Shown: positions 56,572-64,000 of the stretch, in pieces | How positions within the stretch are numbered: position 1 is the first letter of the stretch | Layout of the letters: each line of letters opens with the position of its first letter | Assembly: GCA_963836355.1 (NCBI GenBank) | Contig: CAWIJO010000018.1 | Span: 406,778-470,777 of the forward strand | Direction of reading: 5' to 3' | Origin: Palsa-506 sp963836355 | Lineage (GTDB): Bacteria; Actinomycetota; Actinomycetes; Streptosporangiales; Streptosporangiaceae | DNA length: 64,000 bases | Made by a program: the position numbers and the translations under genes | Notes under the pieces: model-generated | What the model saw: only the letters and a program-made list of their open reading frames with translations | The model's database searches: none | Told to the model about the DNA's origin: nothing

Positions 56572-58073
56572 GTCGACCGCCGCGCGCCGAAAGTGAGGGC
56601 CACGGAAAGCAGCCAGACGAACGACGTCGCCGGAATGGTGCCCAGGATTGTCTGCCAGTCGTTCTGACCTTCCACCAGGATCGAGAAGAGCAGTAGTACG
56701 AGAAAGATCGAATGCGGATTCAGTCGCACGTCGAGGATGTCGTCGAGCAGCCGAATCCCGCAACCTATGAGGAACATTCCCACCAATACAGGAATCCAGC
56801 CGCCATACATATACAGACCACCGACTACCGTGTCGGCGGTCGACGTGTACAGCGAGGATGGCAGCCCGAAGTACTCCTGACCGAAGAGGTAGCCAGACAG
56901 CATGATCGGTTTGTTAGGCCAGGCCGCTCGCGGCACCATCCCTGCTGCAGGTTCTTCAACCAGTTGGACGGGGCTCAGGAACCCAATCTGCCGAGGCGTG
57001 CGCTGAACAATGATCGCCGAGCTGTCGATCTGGCGGATCCGCTGCATCAAGTAGTCGATGGATTGGGGCAAGACAGTCACAACATTGTGGCCTACAACCG
57101 CTTGCTTAAAGATCGTGGGCGCCGCAGAGACTGCCTGACTCGGGCTTAGTGTCGCCGAACTCTGACGAACGGCATCACGGTAGGCATGGTTGAATGGGAT
57201 GACAACGCCAAGGAATACAAGGATGGCCGCGATCAATACCGCTTTTGGCAGCCGACGGCGGGCGGCACTGAACGGGACCACCAATGCCAAGACCGCGATA
57301 ACAAAGCTCTCCTTGCCACCGGCGGCTGCACCGAACGCAACCTCGGTCATGAAGAGGACGGCCAGGGTTACTCGCGCGCCTGGCAAGCGTTCCCGAAACA
57401 CCTGCAGGGAGGCCGCGGCGACCGCGAGCGGAGCGCAGAGGCTGAGCGCACCCAGCACGCCTCCGTAGCTGGTTGCCGAGTGCACCAGAGTCGATGGGTC
57501 ACCAACGTAACCGAAGATGCCGGACGTCGCCGTAACCGCGAGGCGCGCCGCAATCCCGATGACATAAAGGATCCAGGGCGCAGCTGGGCTACGCACCTGG
57601 GCGGCAAACCGCTTGCCAACCACCGCAATTCCCCGGGTCAAGAGGTCATGGGCCGGCTTGGCAGGCCCAATGAGGTAACCGATCGTCCAGGCGCTCAGCC
57701 CGACGGCGATCAGCCACAGCGCGTGAAGCACACTGGTGACTGCGATCTGGGCTGGCATCCCAGTTTGAGGCTGGCTCCATGTCACAGTGGCGATCCCGAA
57801 GGAGCCGCCGTACCAGACCAGCATCCACGGCCCAATTTTCCAGCGAGTGAGACCAAGGTCACCGTGCTGAGCCACTCCTGCCAGGCAGAGAAGGCTGGCA
57901 CAGTAGGTCGCTAAAGTCAGGCTGGCCCAGACGACAGCGAAAGTCGGTCGGTCCGACCTGGTCAGCGTCTCCGCTAGCAGCACGAGGGCGGCGGCCATGA
58001 GGGCTAATCCAGCAATGGCCAATCGCCACGCAGGACGCAACGGGGCGAGCGCATCTGCGGATGTCGCGGTCAT
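56568..58073 (-). CDS. Wzy-like O-antigen/polysaccharide polymerase membrane protein
   Basis: 501 residues from ATG 58073, eight bases after GGAG; an in-frame ATG at 58136 lacks a site. About twelve hydrophobic segments are spread over the length, with two larger soluble loops (about 150-185 and 300-400). The loop with SQAVSAAPTIFKQAVVGHNVV and YLFGQEYFGLPSSLYTSTADTVVGGLYMYGG resembles O-antigen polymerase/ligase proteins. Wzy enzymes join lipid-linked repeat units in the outer leaflet. Sequence conservation is low in this family, so the call rests on topology and location beside a flippase and glycosyltransferases. Confidence 0.75.
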   Translation of the reverse strand: MTATSADALAPLRPAWRLAIAGLALMAAALVLLAETLTRSDRPTFAVVWASLTLATYCASLLCLAGVAQHGDLGLTRWKIGPWMLVWYGGSFGIATVTWSQPQTGMPAQIAVTSVLHALWLIAVGLSAWTIGYLIGPAKPAHDLLTRGIAVVGKRFAAQVRSPAAPWILYVIGIAARLAVTATSGIFGYVGDPSTLVHSATSYGGVLGALSLCAPLAVAAASLQVFRERLPGARVTLAVLFMTEVAFGAAAGGKESFVIAVLALVVPFSAARRRLPKAVLIAAILVFLGVVIPFNHAYRDAVRQSSATLSPSQAVSAAPTIFKQAVVGHNVVTVLPQSIDYLMQRIRQIDSSAIIVQRTPRQIGFLSPVQLVEEPAAGMVPRAAWPNKPIMLSGYLFGQEYFGLPSSLYTSTADTVVGGLYMYGGWIPVLVGMFLIGCGIRLLDDILDVRLNPHSIFLVLLLFSILVEGQNDWQTILGTIPATSFVWLLSVALTFGARRST

Positions 58074-58328
58074 AGCATCGACTCCAAGGCATGGCAACGC
58101 GCAGATCGTGGGTTGGTCCGGGATAGCGGTCTGCACCCAGTTAGTGCCGCTACCAAGCGGTCTTTACGTCGGCGGGCACCCGGAATCCCACGTCCGTTGC
58201 GCACGGCAGCGAGCTTATCGTTTTGCGTCATCACCTGTGAGGATATTCTCTCGCTATGAAGACATGGCTCACCAGTTTCAGCGGGCCTCACTACCTGGCA
58301 GCGGCGACACTACCAGGTTCCGGATCCC

Positions 58329-59183
58329 TTAGCCGCCTGACTTCCACCAGGTGACTGTGGGGATGTTCCCAGCAGCCCACTGGGTGCAAGCGACGTAATT
58401 CCCCTGGACAAACGTCTCCAGGTCGGCATCCCAGCCCGGATAGAATTCCACGCCCTGCGGGGTGAGCTTCCCAAGGCGGTAGCCAAGGGGTTCGAGCAGC
58501 TCGAATGCATCGCGAAGGAACGAGCGCGCATATACCCACCGATGGTTGTATTCGAACTGCGTGATCAAGATCCGCTGCTCACCGAACAGCCTCTGCGCAC
58601 CGCGAAGAACTGCGTGGTCATGTCCTTCAGTATCGATCTTGAGCAAAGTGATGTGGTCAAGCCCGGCGTAGTCCGCATAAGTGTCAAGGGTGGTCGTAGT
58701 CACCTCTTCGGTCGCGATGCCAGCAGACGCCTCGGGCTGCTCATGCAGCGAGTTCGTTCCTGCGCCCGGAGCAATCACGTTCAGTGTTGACGATCCGAGT
58801 CGCTCGCAGAGGGCAAGCTGACGCAGTGTCACAGAATGCATGCCAAGTGCTTCTGAGAGGCACGCGAAAGTGTATGAGGACGGCTCGAACACATGAAGAT
58901 CGAGATCGCCAAACCGGCCTGCTTGCCGAGCCGCTGCCAGCATGGCGACTGACCAAAGTCCGACGTTGGCGCCCACGTCGACGACGTGAATATCTTGGCC
59001 GACTGGTGAGAGTTCGAGTATGCGTCGTTGCAGCCAGAATTCTCCGTTGATGTGCATATCGTTGGGCACATCGAAACGCGCGCGGTTGAGCACGAATCGG
59101 GCCACGCGCACGACATTCCGGCGGCCCAGAATATGGCAAGCGACGTCTGTAGTGGTCGCAACGGCATGGCGAATAGCCAACAT
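58329..59183 (-). CDS. FkbM-family methyltransferase
   Basis: 284 residues from ATG 59183, overlapping the flippase stop (TGATG); a longer frame to 59492 covers the flippase gene in another frame and is not credible. SAM motif I is VVDVGANVGLWSVAMLAAA, then HVFEPSSYTFA. The later motif is ITLLKIDTEGHDHAVLRGAQ with LITQFEYNHRWVY. This subgroup O-methylates sugars. The terminal Trp-rich part (NYVACTQWAAGNIPTVTWW) may bind acceptor glycan. It ends the minus-strand operon 256 bases from the polymerase gene. Confidence 0.87.
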   Translation of the reverse strand: MLAIRHAVATTTDVACHILGRRNVVRVARFVLNRARFDVPNDMHINGEFWLQRRILELSPVGQDIHVVDVGANVGLWSVAMLAAARQAGRFGDLDLHVFEPSSYTFACLSEALGMHSVTLRQLALCERLGSSTLNVIAPGAGTNSLHEQPEASAGIATEEVTTTTLDTYADYAGLDHITLLKIDTEGHDHAVLRGAQRLFGEQRILITQFEYNHRWVYARSFLRDAFELLEPLGYRLGKLTPQGVEFYPGWDADLETFVQGNYVACTQWAAGNIPTVTWWKSGG

Positions 59184-60519
59184 CAGCCTCCTACGGTTCC
59201 GGAACTGGGTAAAGGCGAAGCATGCATCCTCGGCCCACTGCCGCGGGCATGTCGGGGCAGCCGCGACAATCGCCGCAGCATCACCACAAGAGCCACGCTG
59301 TACGAGATCGTGGAGGCGATCGCTGCGCCATAGACACCCACAAGTGGCAACATCACGACGAGCAACCCGACCGTGAAAATCGCCGCAAACCCCTCCGCCC
59401 ATGCCACCACGCCGGGATGGCTCCTGCCTCTCAATATGTCGCCGACAACCTGCCCGCATGCTAGGAAGACAGCCCCAGGGGTCAAAATCCACAGCAGAGG
59501 CACAGCTCCCCGGTATGCAGAGCCGAAGACCATCGGCACGAGCCAGTATGCGGCCACAGCGACAGGAGTCAGTATGGCAGCGGCCAAAGCTGCGCTGCCG
59601 AGAACCGCGGCCCGCTGCAGTCTGCGGGTTGCTGTGGTTACCTCACGCTGGGAAGCCAGCCGCGGGAATGCGACATTGCCGATCGCCGACACCAGGGGAA
59701 TCGGCAACAGGGTTGAGAGACTGCGATCGCATACCGACCGAGATCAGCCGGCGACACCATCTGCGACAAGACAAGCTGGTCCAGATGCGCGTTGAGGGCT
59801 GCTGGCGTCGAGGCCGCGATCTGGGCGCCCCCATACACTGCCAACGGGGAGATTAGCCTGGCTGAGGCACGGCCGGGCACCAAACCTGCCCGTCGGCAGG
59901 AGGCGTAAGCCAAGCCGAGTTGCAGCAGCATCGTCGCCGCGAGGACGAGAATGGCAGCATCCAGGCTGAGCAGCCGGAGCCGCCACAGCGCTACGAACGC
60001 GATGAGCCCTAACATCGGTTGGCTCACTCGCACCTTGTTCCAGATGTCCAGATTCCGCGCCTGCAGAGAAAACGTGTAGCTCGCTCCGACGAACGCCATG
60101 ATCGAGGCCGCGAAGGCAATCCGGTAGCCGACGGCCACGGCCGCGTCGCCATGGGCGAGGATCGGCGCGAATAGCAGCCCGACGATGAGGACGACTGTGC
60201 CCGTCGTGAGCATCATCGCGCGCGACGTTGCGACATACTGGCGGGCACGCAAAGGATCCCTGGCCACGTAGAAGCATAGTGCCGCAGGCTGGCCCATGCC
60301 GCCGACTATGAGGGCGACACCGAACCAGGACGTGACTGCAGCGTACTCGCCGCGCACAGTTGGCCCAACCACGCGTGCCAGAATGATGCCGCCGAGCCCG
60401 GCTGCAACCGTCGATGCCACATTGAATCCCGCCGTCCGCGCAACTGTCCTGGCGAATCCGCGCCGACGCACCCTCGCGGCAAGTCCGAGCAGCCGACCCG
60501 CCTCGGCCTGCGCAGTCAC
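59183..60519 (-). pseudogene. Wzx-like oligosaccharide flippase with frameshift
   Basis: Two overlapping frames together make a 12-14-helix polysaccharide transporter. The upstream frame from 60519 (MTAQAEAGRLLGLAARVRRR) runs to LGRYAIAVSQ. The same protein continues in the next frame as LLPIPLVSAIGNVAFPRLASQ to a stop at 59183. The shift is at about 59711-59720 (GGTTGAGAGA on the plus strand), where one base has been lost. The N-terminal part has GGIILARVVGPTVRGEY and GGMGQPAALCFYVA. It would flip lipid-linked repeat units to the outer leaflet. If the shift is real, a substitute elsewhere is needed; if not, it is a sequencing error. Confidence 0.75.
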
Positions 60520-60791
60520 AGGTGCTCATGGTTCGTGGCGAACAGCCGGTCGCATCGACCCAAAGCGCGGTGCACGGAACCAAGATCGACGAAGCGCCTA
60601 ATCATCCCGTCCGCCCTGAGCCAATCAATCCCAGAACTGCATTCGGCGCCGAGACGTGGCCGCGAAGGTCCCTGCCTACGTCCGCATCGATTGCCTCAGC
60701 AATGCCGCACATCCTCAGGTTCCCTCGCCCATTGTGATCTGCTGGCACTGACATGTTGGGGCGCTCCGGTGTGTCCGGCTGGCTGCTCACT
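60520..60791. other. Short intergenic region, no gene supported
   Basis: 272 bases between the flippase and a minus-strand methyltransferase gene. A minus-strand frame starting at 60712 begins MCGIAEAID, which recalls the first residues of asparagine synthetases, but nothing beyond that resembles the family. Probably a spacer holding the flippase promoter. Confidence 0.3.
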
Positions 60792-61520
60792 TCATCCGGA
60801 CTTACGCGCGGCGAAGATCAAATTCTGAGTCACAATGTGCCCACTGAGCACGCCCGTCTCCGACGCGAGGGCAATCTTGCAGAAGCCGCTGACAAGCTTC
60901 CACACCGCCAGGCGTGCGCCGCTCACCAGGCTATGGGTGAATGGTGGGCAAGGCAGAACGGTGACTGACTCGAAGTCGGCGGCAGCGGCAAGCTGGCGCA
61001 CGCTGCGTGCCGTGTACCACGACTCATGGGTAAAGTCCCCGTACCGAATGTGACCGCCGAATGGGCTGACCGCATTCGGAACCCGGGCGGTGAAGACGCC
61101 GCCCGGCATCAATGCGGCGGCCACGGCGTCGAAAGTCTCCAGCACCTCATCCTTCGTCAGGTGCTCCAAGAGGTCGGTAGCCGTTACCGCGGCGAGCTTC
61201 CCGACACGCTCGTGCAAGATACGCCGGTAATCGCCCTCCAGCACCTGGTGCAAGCCTGAGGCATGGGCAATAGCGACCTGCTCTGGGCTCAGATCGATGC
61301 CCTCAGCGTCATATCCGTCCCTAAGAAGTAGACGTACCAGTTCGCCCTGTCCGCAGCCGATATCGGCGATCGGTCCTGTACCTGGCGGCGGTAACACTGG
61401 ACGGATGTCACGACGGTAGGCAAGAGCAGCGGCCTCGCCGCTACCTCGGCCAGCATGCTGTGAGGCGTACGCCTCGTACAGACGATCCCGTAACGGGGCG
61501 CCGCCTTCATCTATAGTCAC
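60792..61520 (-). CDS. Class I SAM-dependent methyltransferase
   Basis: 242 residues from GTG 61520. Motif I is IADIGCGQGELVRLLLRDGY, then EGIDLSPEQVAIAHASG and AVTATDLLEHLTKDEVLETF. The PGGVFTARVPNAVSPFGG loop and the HIRYGDFTHESWYT segment are typical of Mtase23-type enzymes in exopolysaccharide clusters. The C-terminus is mostly beta-rich with SHSL-like hydrophobic segments. It stands alone and diverges from the plus-strand FkbM gene at 61924. Substrate probably a sugar or lipid-linked sugar. Confidence 0.85.
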   Translation of the reverse strand: MTIDEGGAPLRDRLYEAYASQHAGRGSGEAAALAYRRDIRPVLPPPGTGPIADIGCGQGELVRLLLRDGYDAEGIDLSPEQVAIAHASGLHQVLEGDYRRILHERVGKLAAVTATDLLEHLTKDEVLETFDAVAAALMPGGVFTARVPNAVSPFGGHIRYGDFTHESWYTARSVRQLAAAADFESVTVLPCPPFTHSLVSGARLAVWKLVSGFCKIALASETGVLSGHIVTQNLIFAARKSG

Positions 61521-61923
61521 GCGGAGAGCCTAGTCGATTACCAGACGTGGTGAGGGGCAGTTGACGACCGCCGCCCGGCCGCTTGGGCAGGAGGTGGCCC
61601 CGCTTTGACGGACAGTCCCCGTCAAAGCGGGTCAGGCCCAGACGACGGCCGACTTCGACTGAGGGACAGTCGTTCAATCTGTTAGCGTCAGCAGTGATCC
61701 AACTTGGTGTCCCCTCTCTGACTCGACTGGCTCAAGATCGTCGAGTGCCACCTGAGCATTGTTGGGCGTGGCGTCTCGACCAATCGGCCCGGAGACACGG
61801 ACTCACGATCCTTCTATCAGTTACCTTGATTGGAGAACCATCGCGGTTAGTGATTTACCTTCTAGTTGCGCTCAGGAAGAGTGACCTTCTACGTGAACCG
61901 ACTCAAGATGCGCAGGTGACGTA
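61521..61923. other. Divergent intergenic region with strong hairpin
   Basis: No gene is supported in this 403-base stretch between two methyltransferase genes. It holds a 13-bp perfect hairpin at 61599-61631. Around 61730-61920 the GC content drops slightly (for example TTACCTTGATTGG), consistent with a promoter for the plus-strand FkbM gene. Confidence 0.45.
61599..61631. terminator. Perfect 13-bp inverted repeat with seven-base loop
   Basis: CCCGCTTTGACGG (61599-61611) pairs with CCGTCAAAGCGGG (61619-61631). It is not followed by T's on either strand. It lies upstream of both flanking genes, so it is more likely an operator or leader structure than a terminator of known genes; the type label is the nearest available. 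Confidence 0.4.
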
Positions 61924-62685
61924 GTGCTGCGGACGATGATCGAACAGACGACCCACCGCATTGTCATACGGAGGCGCCTACCGTCGCCTTTTGACGCCGC
62001 TAGGATTTATAGCTCGTCCGAGGGCGGCCTCCGGTATCTCCGCCCGCGCCTGGATGACGTCGATCCGATCTTGTTGCGGCTGGCCGCAGAAGTAATACGG
62101 CCAGGTCACGTGGTCTGGGATATTGGGGCCAATTTGGGGCTGTTCAGCTTGGCCGCCTCGGTGGCTGCCGGGCCGGGCGGCCATGTCCTTGCCGTCGAAC
62201 CGGATGCCGTGTTAGTTGGCCTGCTCCGCCGGTCCGCAGCAGTGAACCACGGCCAGTCGGAGGTCCAGGTGTTGCCCGTAGCTGCGGCTGATTGCCTCGG
62301 AGTCGCCCGATTTCATATCGCGAGGCGCAATCGATCGACCAGCCACCTCGACGGATTCGGCACAACACAGACGGGGGGCGTCCGCACCACGGAATTGGTG
62401 CCCACTGTCACACTCGACTGGCTGGCCTCGCATTTTCCTTTGCCCGACGTAATCAAGATCGACGTTGAAGCAGCCGAGGTCAAGGTGCTCGCCGGCGCTA
62501 GGGAGATCCTTCGCAAACTCCCTGCCATAATCTGCGAAGTCGCCGGTAACAACGCAGGCACAGTAGCGGACATCCTCACTGGCTACGGCTACGCGCTCTA
62601 CGATGGCGACCAGTTACCCGAGCAGCGGATGCCGGTCCTGGTCGCGCCGGCGAACACGTTAGCGATCAGCCCAGCCGATGGCTAA
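61924..62685 (+). CDS. FkbM-family methyltransferase
   Basis: About 253 residues from GTG 61924 (ATG 61936 four codons later is possible). SAM motif I is VWDIGANLGLFSLAASVAAGPGG, then VLAVEPDAVLVGLL. The later motif is DVIKIDVEAAEVKVLAGAREIL with AIICEVAGNN. The glutamate-rich IDVEAAE differs slightly from the usual IDVEGHE: the Gly-His is replaced by Ala-Ala. This may change the acceptor. It is separated from the last methyltransferase by about 350 bases of lower-GC spacer. Confidence 0.83.
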   Translation: MLRTMIEQTTHRIVIRRRLPSPFDAARIYSSSEGGLRYLRPRLDDVDPILLRLAAEVIRPGHVVWDIGANLGLFSLAASVAAGPGGHVLAVEPDAVLVGLLRRSAAVNHGQSEVQVLPVAAADCLGVARFHIARRNRSTSHLDGFGTTQTGGVRTTELVPTVTLDWLASHFPLPDVIKIDVEAAEVKVLAGAREILRKLPAIICEVAGNNAGTVADILTGYGYALYDGDQLPEQRMPVLVAPANTLAISPADG

Positions 62686-63031
62686 GCCTCAATCCACCGC
62701 TAGACCTAGCCTGCCCGCTCTAACATCCACCGGTGATCTATGGTAAAACGCCAGTACTGGAGCAGCAGCACTAAACACGGGCTCTCCGCCATCCGCCGAA
62801 GATTCCCGGGCAATGCGACGGATGGGCTGTCGCGCCGCAAGGGATGAGGAATAAATCGCCCTAAAGCTCTTTGCTTCGCTGTCAAAGAGCAGCATAAGCA
62901 GTCATGCGGTTTGCATGCAAGACTGGATTGTCCCGAAATTTCAGTCAATTCGATTAGCCTTGAGTGGAGGCAGGGCAGCTCAAGGCGGCTATTCGCTTTC
63001 TGCCTATGCGTTAATCTGCAATAATGCTGCC
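62686..63031. other. Lower-GC spacer between methyltransferase genes
   Basis: About 350 bases with visibly lower GC than the rest of the window. GCTCTTTG (62866-62873) and CAAAGAGC (62883-62890) can form an eight-base stem. No gene is supported. A plus-strand frame is open here from 62915 and runs into the next gene's N-terminus, so translation may begin in this region. Confidence 0.35.
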
Positions 63032-63095
63032 ATGCATACTGCAGTGGACGTAGGCAAAGAGATCATCAAGAACGCCGTCATGACTGTGCCGAGCC

Positions 63096-63923
63096 GTGCG
63101 GCGCTGGAGGCTGGGGCAGCCTAGGGCTGGCGTTCGATTCACAGGAGACGACGCCCAGCTGCGTCGATACGCCTTCCAAGGCCTCGATGTGTTGCACCGA
63201 ACCATTGGTGGATTAGAAGGCCTGTCGATATGCGAGATTGGTCCCGGTGACTTCTTGACCTCAGGAATGGCAATGCTTGCCGCGGGAGCTGCGTCATACA
63301 CGGCTATTGATCGTTTTGCTGGTGACTACGCTCGGCCAGAAGCAAAAGAGTGGTATGCTGGAATTAAGGTTTCGTGGGCAAAATCATATCCTAATATTCA
63401 ATGGCCAGCATGGCTTGAAAGCACTCATTTTCCAGAAGCTTATCCAAATCGAATCAAAACCTGGGAAATTCCAATCGAGTCAGCAGCGAACATCGGCACT
63501 TTTGATATTGTCTGTTCATTCCAAGTTGCAGAGCATGTATCGGACATAGAGGCATTTGCTAAATCTACTGCAGCATTGCTCGACTCGGACGGCCTCGCGG
63601 TCCACCGCATCGACTTCGGCCCCCATGGTGTCTGGCTTTCCTACCAGGACCCGCTGACCTTCCTACGGATTCCTGAACCTCTGTGGCGGGCCATGGGCTC
63701 AGCTAGAGGAGCCCCTAACCGGCGTCGAATACACGAGATGGAAGATGCCTACAAAGCTGTCGGCTTGTCCGTTGCATTGATCGACATCGAACGTTACCTT
63801 GTGTCAGCCACGGACCTGACTCGGCTGGCTCGTAATTTTCGCGCGATGTCTCTTGATTCCGTAATAACCAAATCAGCCATCCTGCTTGCCAAGAAAGGCA
63901 AGGTCGGCCAAGGCTTAGTATGA
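63096..63923 (+). CDS. SAM-dependent methyltransferase, probably N-terminally frameshifted
   Basis: 275 residues from GTG 63096, a start without a ribosome site. The core is clear: ICEIGPGDFLTSGMAMLAAGA as motif I, SYTAIDRFAGDYARPEAKEWY, FDIVCSFQVAEHV and TAALLDSDGLAVHRIDFG. In the previous frame, an ATG at 63032 encodes MHTAVDVGKEIIKNAVMTVPSRAALEAG, which fits the N-terminal helix of this family. It runs out at a TAG at 63122-63124. One inserted base near 63100-63120 would join the two. The middle (63280-63560) is AT-richer than its neighbours, a possible sign of transfer. Confidence 0.75.
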   Translation: MRRWRLGQPRAGVRFTGDDAQLRRYAFQGLDVLHRTIGGLEGLSICEIGPGDFLTSGMAMLAAGAASYTAIDRFAGDYARPEAKEWYAGIKVSWAKSYPNIQWPAWLESTHFPEAYPNRIKTWEIPIESAANIGTFDIVCSFQVAEHVSDIEAFAKSTAALLDSDGLAVHRIDFGPHGVWLSYQDPLTFLRIPEPLWRAMGSARGAPNRRRIHEMEDAYKAVGLSVALIDIERYLVSATDLTRLARNFRAMSLDSVITKSAILLAKKGKVGQGLV

Positions 63924-64000
63924 CCGGCCAAGCGCGCGATAATCCCAGCCAGCGCAGCGCCAGGCCTGTGCTGATCAAGCGCGTTGCGCACCGTCCGCTA
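63920..64000 (+). CDS. Start of a further gene, cut by window end
   Basis: ATG 63920 overlaps the methyltransferase stop (ATGA) and opens MTGQARDNPSQRSARPVLIKRV to the window edge without a stop. The overlap supports translation. Too little is visible to name a function; the final VLIKRVAHRPL could begin a transferase domain, but that is a guess. Confidence 0.5.
   Translation, partial: MTGQARDNPSQRSARPVLIKRVAHRPL

Noticed and set aside
60602..60712. Asparagine synthetase-like N-terminus MCGIAEAID on the minus strand
   Set aside because: The match covers only about five family residues and the rest of the 36-codon frame does not resemble the amidotransferase domain.

Overview
The window is high-GC DNA with strong GGAGG-type ribosome sites, GTG/ATG starts and tightly overlapping (ATGA) operons. 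Gene families such as CHAT/TPR proteins, LCP enzymes, ArsR-SRPBCC pairs and actinobacterial-type ECF sigma factors point to an actinomycete, probably a filamentous or soil type. The species cannot be fixed from the sequence alone. No tRNA, rRNA or CRISPR array was found.

Region 1 (1-18.5 kb) is mixed. It opens with a CHAT/TPR protein divergent from a subtilisin-like protease, a sigma factor and a small partner protein. Next come a membrane protein, an ArsR-SRPBCC pair and a decayed IS1380-type transposase in a poor-coding, partly AT-rich stretch. An HtrA-like protease follows, with thirteen GGYGQP repeats and a frameshifted N-terminus. Then come dapE, arcA, a glycosyltransferase with a 61-residue membrane protein, a sigma/ogt/2-oxoglutarate-oxygenase repair operon, an aldo/keto reductase relic, an AbiEi/DUF559-like protein and a papain-like protein. 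Between the last two lies a perfect 31-bp-arm palindrome.

Region 2 (18.5-34.3 kb) looks like an extracellular-glycan system. It holds a phosphodiester glycosidase, a lipoprotein glycosidase-like gene broken by an in-frame TAG, and an operon of tiny ORF, ATP-grasp, PHP phosphoesterase, two duplicated processive GT2 synthases and small membrane proteins. A GT4 enzyme follows. Convergent with it is an operon of multi-PAS histidine kinase, OmpR-type regulator and a rare receiver-PIG-L deacetylase fusion. An SGNH hydrolase ends the region.

Region 3 (34.6-64 kb) is a large surface-polysaccharide locus. It contains wecC and wecB (UDP-ManNAcA supply), an LCP ligase, a CapD-like dehydratase, a low-molecular-weight tyrosine phosphatase with a Wzc-like tyrosine kinase, a WecA-like initiating transferase, several glycosyltransferases, a heparinase-type gene, a bi-domain dehydrogenase, Wzy polymerase, Wzx flippase and six methyltransferases (three FkbM type). 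The logic is Wzx/Wzy-type assembly with tyrosine-phosphorylation control and LCP attachment to the wall.

A recurring theme is damage and rearrangement. Several genes carry apparent single-base frameshifts or a stop: the htrA N-terminus, the lipoprotein, the heparinase, the flippase and the last methyltransferase. One ORF (47778-48443) is a chimera made from copies of its two neighbours. Whether the frameshifts are biological or assembly errors cannot be settled from this sequence.
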